Notes under the pieces: model-generated
Seen by the model: the letters and a program-made list of their open reading frames with translations, nothing else
Database searches by the model: none
Told to the model about the DNA's origin: nothing
Position numbers and translations under genes: made by a program
Virus record (IMG/VR): IMGVR_UViG_3300042509_001805
Coordinates: 1-64,000 of that record
DNA length: 64,000 nt
Source: a virus
Reading direction: 5' to 3' (one strand)
Shown here: one piece after another, positions 61,583 to 64,000 of the stretch
Position numbering within the stretch: the stretch's first letter is position 1
Layout: every line of letters begins with the position of its first letter

Positions 61583-62575
61583 ATGCCAAACCCATTTATA
61601 CCCCCGAATAATAGAATTTTTTATGCTTGTCAAGCCATACTGTTAGATGGCGTATACTTTGAGGGTGTGCAAAGCGCTGGAGTAAACTGGGATTTAACAA
61701 CAGAAATGCTGTTAGATAATACCAAAATAAGACAGCAAAAACATAGGTTTGGAAAACAGTCATATACAGTTACCATTTCTAGGGTTATTCCTAGAAGTGG
61801 TTCTTTTTTTTATTCATCTGCAACCCATCCATTATTGACAACCCTAAAAGGACCAATTCCTCCCACAAAAGATATATCTTTGATTTATGGTCCAGATAGT
61901 CAGTCTCATATAAGTAAAAATGACCAAACTATATCAAAAATTACTTACAATGATTCAATACTGACCTCTATTTCATATAGCATAAAAATTGATGGTCCAA
62001 TAACTGAAAATTTGACCTTTCAAAGTCATTCTTACACCAAGTCTAATGATACTATAAATTTAAATTCTACGCTGCCACAAAATGGGGCAACTATAAGAAG
62101 ACAGGATATTTCTTTTAGCGGTGGCTCGGCATCGACACTTCCAACAGAAGTTTTAAACGCTTTCAATATAGGTAATTCTATTGATGGAAAACCTGTGTAT
62201 GGTCTTCAGTCAATCGAAATTAATATAGAAATGAATTACAGAGATTTGCTGGACAATGGAACTTGGAATAGAAGTAGCGGAACAAAACAATTCAAACTTG
62301 TAGAAGTTCCAATTTCTGTAACTTCTTCTTTTATAGGTGTTATGCGATCACATTATGACGAAAGTCGCCCAAACATAGACCCAAGTTATTACGACACAAA
62401 TAGAACTATAGATTTAAAAGCAGTTGTTGATGGATCTGTTTTTAGATGGAATTTAGGAACCGACAATTATTTAACTGGTTTCGATTTCTCTGGTGGAGAT
62501 ACGGAGGGTGGAAATGTAGAAGCTACTCTTAGTTATCAGAATGACAGCAGTGATTTTTATTTTACAAAGTCATAA
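61583..62575 (+). CDS. Tail-tube-like virion protein
   Basis: 330 aa. No RBS or signal peptide of note. The start FYACQAILLDGVYFEGVQSAGVN is like phage tail tube or tail-associated proteins, with long beta stretches (LDLKAVV-type) after. It lacks motifs of enzymes. Assignment to the tail is inference from the pattern. Confidence 0.55.
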   Translation: MPNPFIPPNNRIFYACQAILLDGVYFEGVQSAGVNWDLTTEMLLDNTKIRQQKHRFGKQSYTVTISRVIPRSGSFFYSSATHPLLTTLKGPIPPTKDISLIYGPDSQSHISKNDQTISKITYNDSILTSISYSIKIDGPITENLTFQSHSYTKSNDTINLNSTLPQNGATIRRQDISFSGGSASTLPTEVLNAFNIGNSIDGKPVYGLQSIEINIEMNYRDLLDNGTWNRSSGTKQFKLVEVPISVTSSFIGVMRSHYDESRPNIDPSYYDTNRTIDLKAVVDGSVFRWNLGTDNYLTGFDFSGGDTEGGNVEATLSYQNDSSDFYFTKS

Positions 62576-62594
62576 TTCCGTAAAGGAAAAATAA

Positions 62595-63263
62595 ATGGCG
62601 AAAAAAAGGCAGGCGCAAAAACAATCAGTAAGACCTTCTCGTAAAACATTAAAACCAAAAACAAAAAATCAAGAAAATTACATTATAGCTATGGCAGAAT
62701 CAGACATAACATTTTGTTCTGGTCCAGCCGGATCTGGTAAAACTGCGGTTGCAGTTGGTTTAGCTTGTGAATATATTCTTGCAAATAAAGTTGAAAAAAT
62801 AGTTATAACTCGACCTGTTGTTGAATCTGGTAGAGGTCTTGGGTTTTTACCGGGAACTTTAACCGAAAAAGTACAACCGTATTTAGTTCCAATAATCGAA
62901 GAAATGAAACTATATCTTGGTATAGACACATACAATTTAATGCGGGCTTCAAATATAATAGAGATTTGCCCACTAGAATATATGCGCGGAAGAAATTTTC
63001 ATAATACATTTATGATTCTAGACGAAGGTCAAAATGCTACATTCGAGCAAATAAAAATGTTTTTAACTAGAATAGGAATAAACTCCAAGGCTATAGTAAA
63101 TGGCGACCTAGATCAAACTGATTTAAGAGGCGGTGATTACGGCGGGTTACATGAATGCATGAAACTTTTAGATGACTTAGAGGGTGTAGCTATTTGCAAA
63201 CTCGATTATTCAGATATTGTTAGAAACGGAATAATATCAAGGGTTTTAAGTAGACTGCGTTAA
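62595..63263 (+). CDS. phoH: PhoH-like P-loop ATPase
   Basis: 222 aa after GTAAAGGAAAAATAA. Walker A in GPAGSGKTAVAVGLA, then ITRPVVESGRGLGFLPGTLT, Walker B FMILDEGQNAT, and the sensor VNGDLDQTDLRGG. PhoH proteins are common in phages; the family has ATPase/RNA-helicase-like activity with an uncertain role. N-terminal 25 residues are basic and extra. Confidence 0.92.
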   Translation: MAKKRQAQKQSVRPSRKTLKPKTKNQENYIIAMAESDITFCSGPAGSGKTAVAVGLACEYILANKVEKIVITRPVVESGRGLGFLPGTLTEKVQPYLVPIIEEMKLYLGIDTYNLMRASNIIEICPLEYMRGRNFHNTFMILDEGQNATFEQIKMFLTRIGINSKAIVNGDLDQTDLRGGDYGGLHECMKLLDDLEGVAICKLDYSDIVRNGIISRVLSRLR

Positions 63264-63302
63264 CATTAGATTTTTTGTGTTTTATGGGCTGCTTTGTATT
63301 AC

Positions 63303-63310
63303 TATAAATA
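63303..63310 (+). promoter_or_regulatory. TATAAATA octamer, candidate late promoter
   Basis: Exact T4-type late octamer 31 bases before the ATG of the zinc-ribbon gene at 63341, in a short intergenic gap: the best placed of three copies in the window. Confidence 0.45.
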
Positions 63311-63340
63311 CAGCAGCCTTTATTTTTGATAGGATGGAAA

Positions 63341-63694
63341 ATGCCAACTTACGATTTTGAATGCGAGCCGTGCGCCTATATCACGGAAATAAGACAAAGT
63401 GCCAGTGAACCAAATATATTGAAATGTCCAATTTGCGAACAGGAAACGCTTAAAAAAGTTTTTATCTCCGCTCCAACTGTATTCGTTCGCGGAGAACCAA
63501 CAACGATAGGCCAATTAGCAGAACGAAATACAAGCAAAATTGGCAAATATGAGCTAGAAACTAAAAGAGAAAGTGATAAAATTCAAACCGCTGTAAGCGA
63601 AGAAGTAAAAAAGAAAAGAAAAGAACATAGAGCAATTCAGTCAATGACGCCAGAACAACAAGTTAAATATATAAAAACTGGGGAAATGCCTTGA
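63341..63694 (+). CDS. FmdB-like zinc-ribbon protein
   Basis: 117 aa from ATG 63341 after TAGGATGGAAA. PTYDFECEPC with CPICEQETLKKVF is the FmdB-type start: a zinc ribbon with CxxC pairs. Residues 60-117 are charged and probably extended. Family members are thought to be regulatory or assembly-associated. Ends with a TTGA overlap. Confidence 0.8.
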   Translation: MPTYDFECEPCAYITEIRQSASEPNILKCPICEQETLKKVFISAPTVFVRGEPTTIGQLAERNTSKIGKYELETKRESDKIQTAVSEEVKKKRKEHRAIQSMTPEQQVKYIKTGEMP

Positions 63695-63990
63695 ATCCAT
63701 ACGAAGCAAAATTTACTGAACTACTGAAAAAACATTACGAGTCAGTAACTCAACAAATAACAGAAAAACCTAGAAAAACAAATCCTCATATTGCAGTTTT
63801 GACATTCAAAATTGATGTTCGCGAGCTAGATAATCAAGGTATTATGGGAGAATCTATTTTGAGCAAGTCGGAATTATTGAAATATGGAATGAGTAATAAA
63901 GCACAAATTTTGATCAAAGGCGAAACAGAAGCTGATTGTATAAAAAAAGTAAAAGACATATTGGAGAATATAGATGCAAAATCCAGATGA
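63691..63990 (+). CDS. Small protein, TTG start
   Basis: 99 aa. TTG in the stop of the previous gene (TTGA). Mixed fold: HIAVLTFKIDVRELDNQGIM then a helix (ADCIKKVKDILENI). Not recognised. The next gene starts 17 bases before its end. Confidence 0.65.
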   Translation: MNPYEAKFTELLKKHYESVTQQITEKPRKTNPHIAVLTFKIDVRELDNQGIMGESILSKSELLKYGMSNKAQILIKGETEADCIKKVKDILENIDAKSR

Positions 63991-64000
63991 TGAAGTTTTA
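63974..64000 (+). CDS. 5' end of an unidentified gene
   Basis: ATG after TTGGAGAATATAG opens MQNPDDEVL and runs off the window. Nothing can be said about function. Confidence 0.5.

Overview
This window looks like part of a large, AT-rich, lytic-type tailed-phage genome (or a phage-derived contig) whose host is probably a planctomycete. Phage signs are dense tiny ORFs with stop/start overlaps, a T4 gp55-like late sigma factor, endonuclease VII, NrdA/NrdB, ThyX, MazG, PhoH, SSB, a ClpP-like protease, a tRNA array and a tmRNA. The host guess rests mainly on a full-length DUF1559 prepilin-like protein (38153-39190), a family expanded in Planctomycetes, and on Ser-rich and Cys-rich secreted proteins. 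No terminase large subunit, portal, DNA polymerase or major capsid gene could be named, so the rest of the genome lies outside.

Layout. 1-4065 (minus strand): ClpP-like protease, ERCC4-type nuclease, HNH endonuclease, GDP-mannose dehydratase, a coiled-coil HTH protein and the late sigma factor. About 4.9-21.5 kb (plus): an early-type region built from repeated cassettes. A typical cassette is a TGTACA palindrome, a GC-rich block, a 29-bp hairpin (arms TAAGTCC/GGACTTA), a T-rich stretch, a near-consensus TTGACA/TATAAT promoter with a fixed 16-bp spacer carrying GNCGATA, and one or a few tiny genes. Several are paralogues, and many stop codons lie inside the next -35 box. The right end of this region (18.2-21.5 kb) carries an amidoligase, a class II glutamine amidotransferase, a 29-residue zinc-ribbon peptide, a tRNA-like structured RNA with its own promoter, and a DUF932 protein.

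21.5-29.4 kb: a second repeat family, tRNA-Lys, two minus-strand genes, then small plus-strand operons (thioredoxin-like protein, YopX-like proteins, GWRLL-family paralogues, endonuclease VII, gamma-glutamylcyclotransferase-like protein). 29.4-29.9 kb: a tRNA-Leu(UAA) interrupted by a 443-nt group I intron. 30.0-36.7 kb: an operon with DUF3445 heme demethylase-like protein, UvdE, nucleotide-sugar dehydrogenase, GMP reductase, a Ser/Cys-rich structural-type protein and a glycosyltransferase. 37.2-39.7 kb: tRNAs for Thr, Gln, Ile, Asn, Pro, Ser, Tyr and Asp, abnormal tRNA-like RNAs, the DUF1559 gene and the tmRNA (tag ends LALAA). 39.7-54.4 kb: more paralogues, SSB, glycosyltransferases, three peptidase-like or secreted enzymes, a PAP2-like phosphatase, holin-like membrane proteins, a second sigma factor and a structural-type protein. 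54.5-64 kb: nucleotide metabolism (NrdAB, ThyX, MazG), a trypsin-like protease, a metallophosphoesterase, a tail-tube-like protein, PhoH and an FmdB-like zinc ribbon.

Together the genes suggest a phage that redirects nucleotide pools to DNA synthesis, supplements or replaces parts of host translation (tRNAs, tmRNA, odd tRNA-like RNAs), decorates surfaces with sugars, and controls timing with two sigma factors and an array of near-identical early promoters. All functional names come from motifs read by eye; no database search was run.
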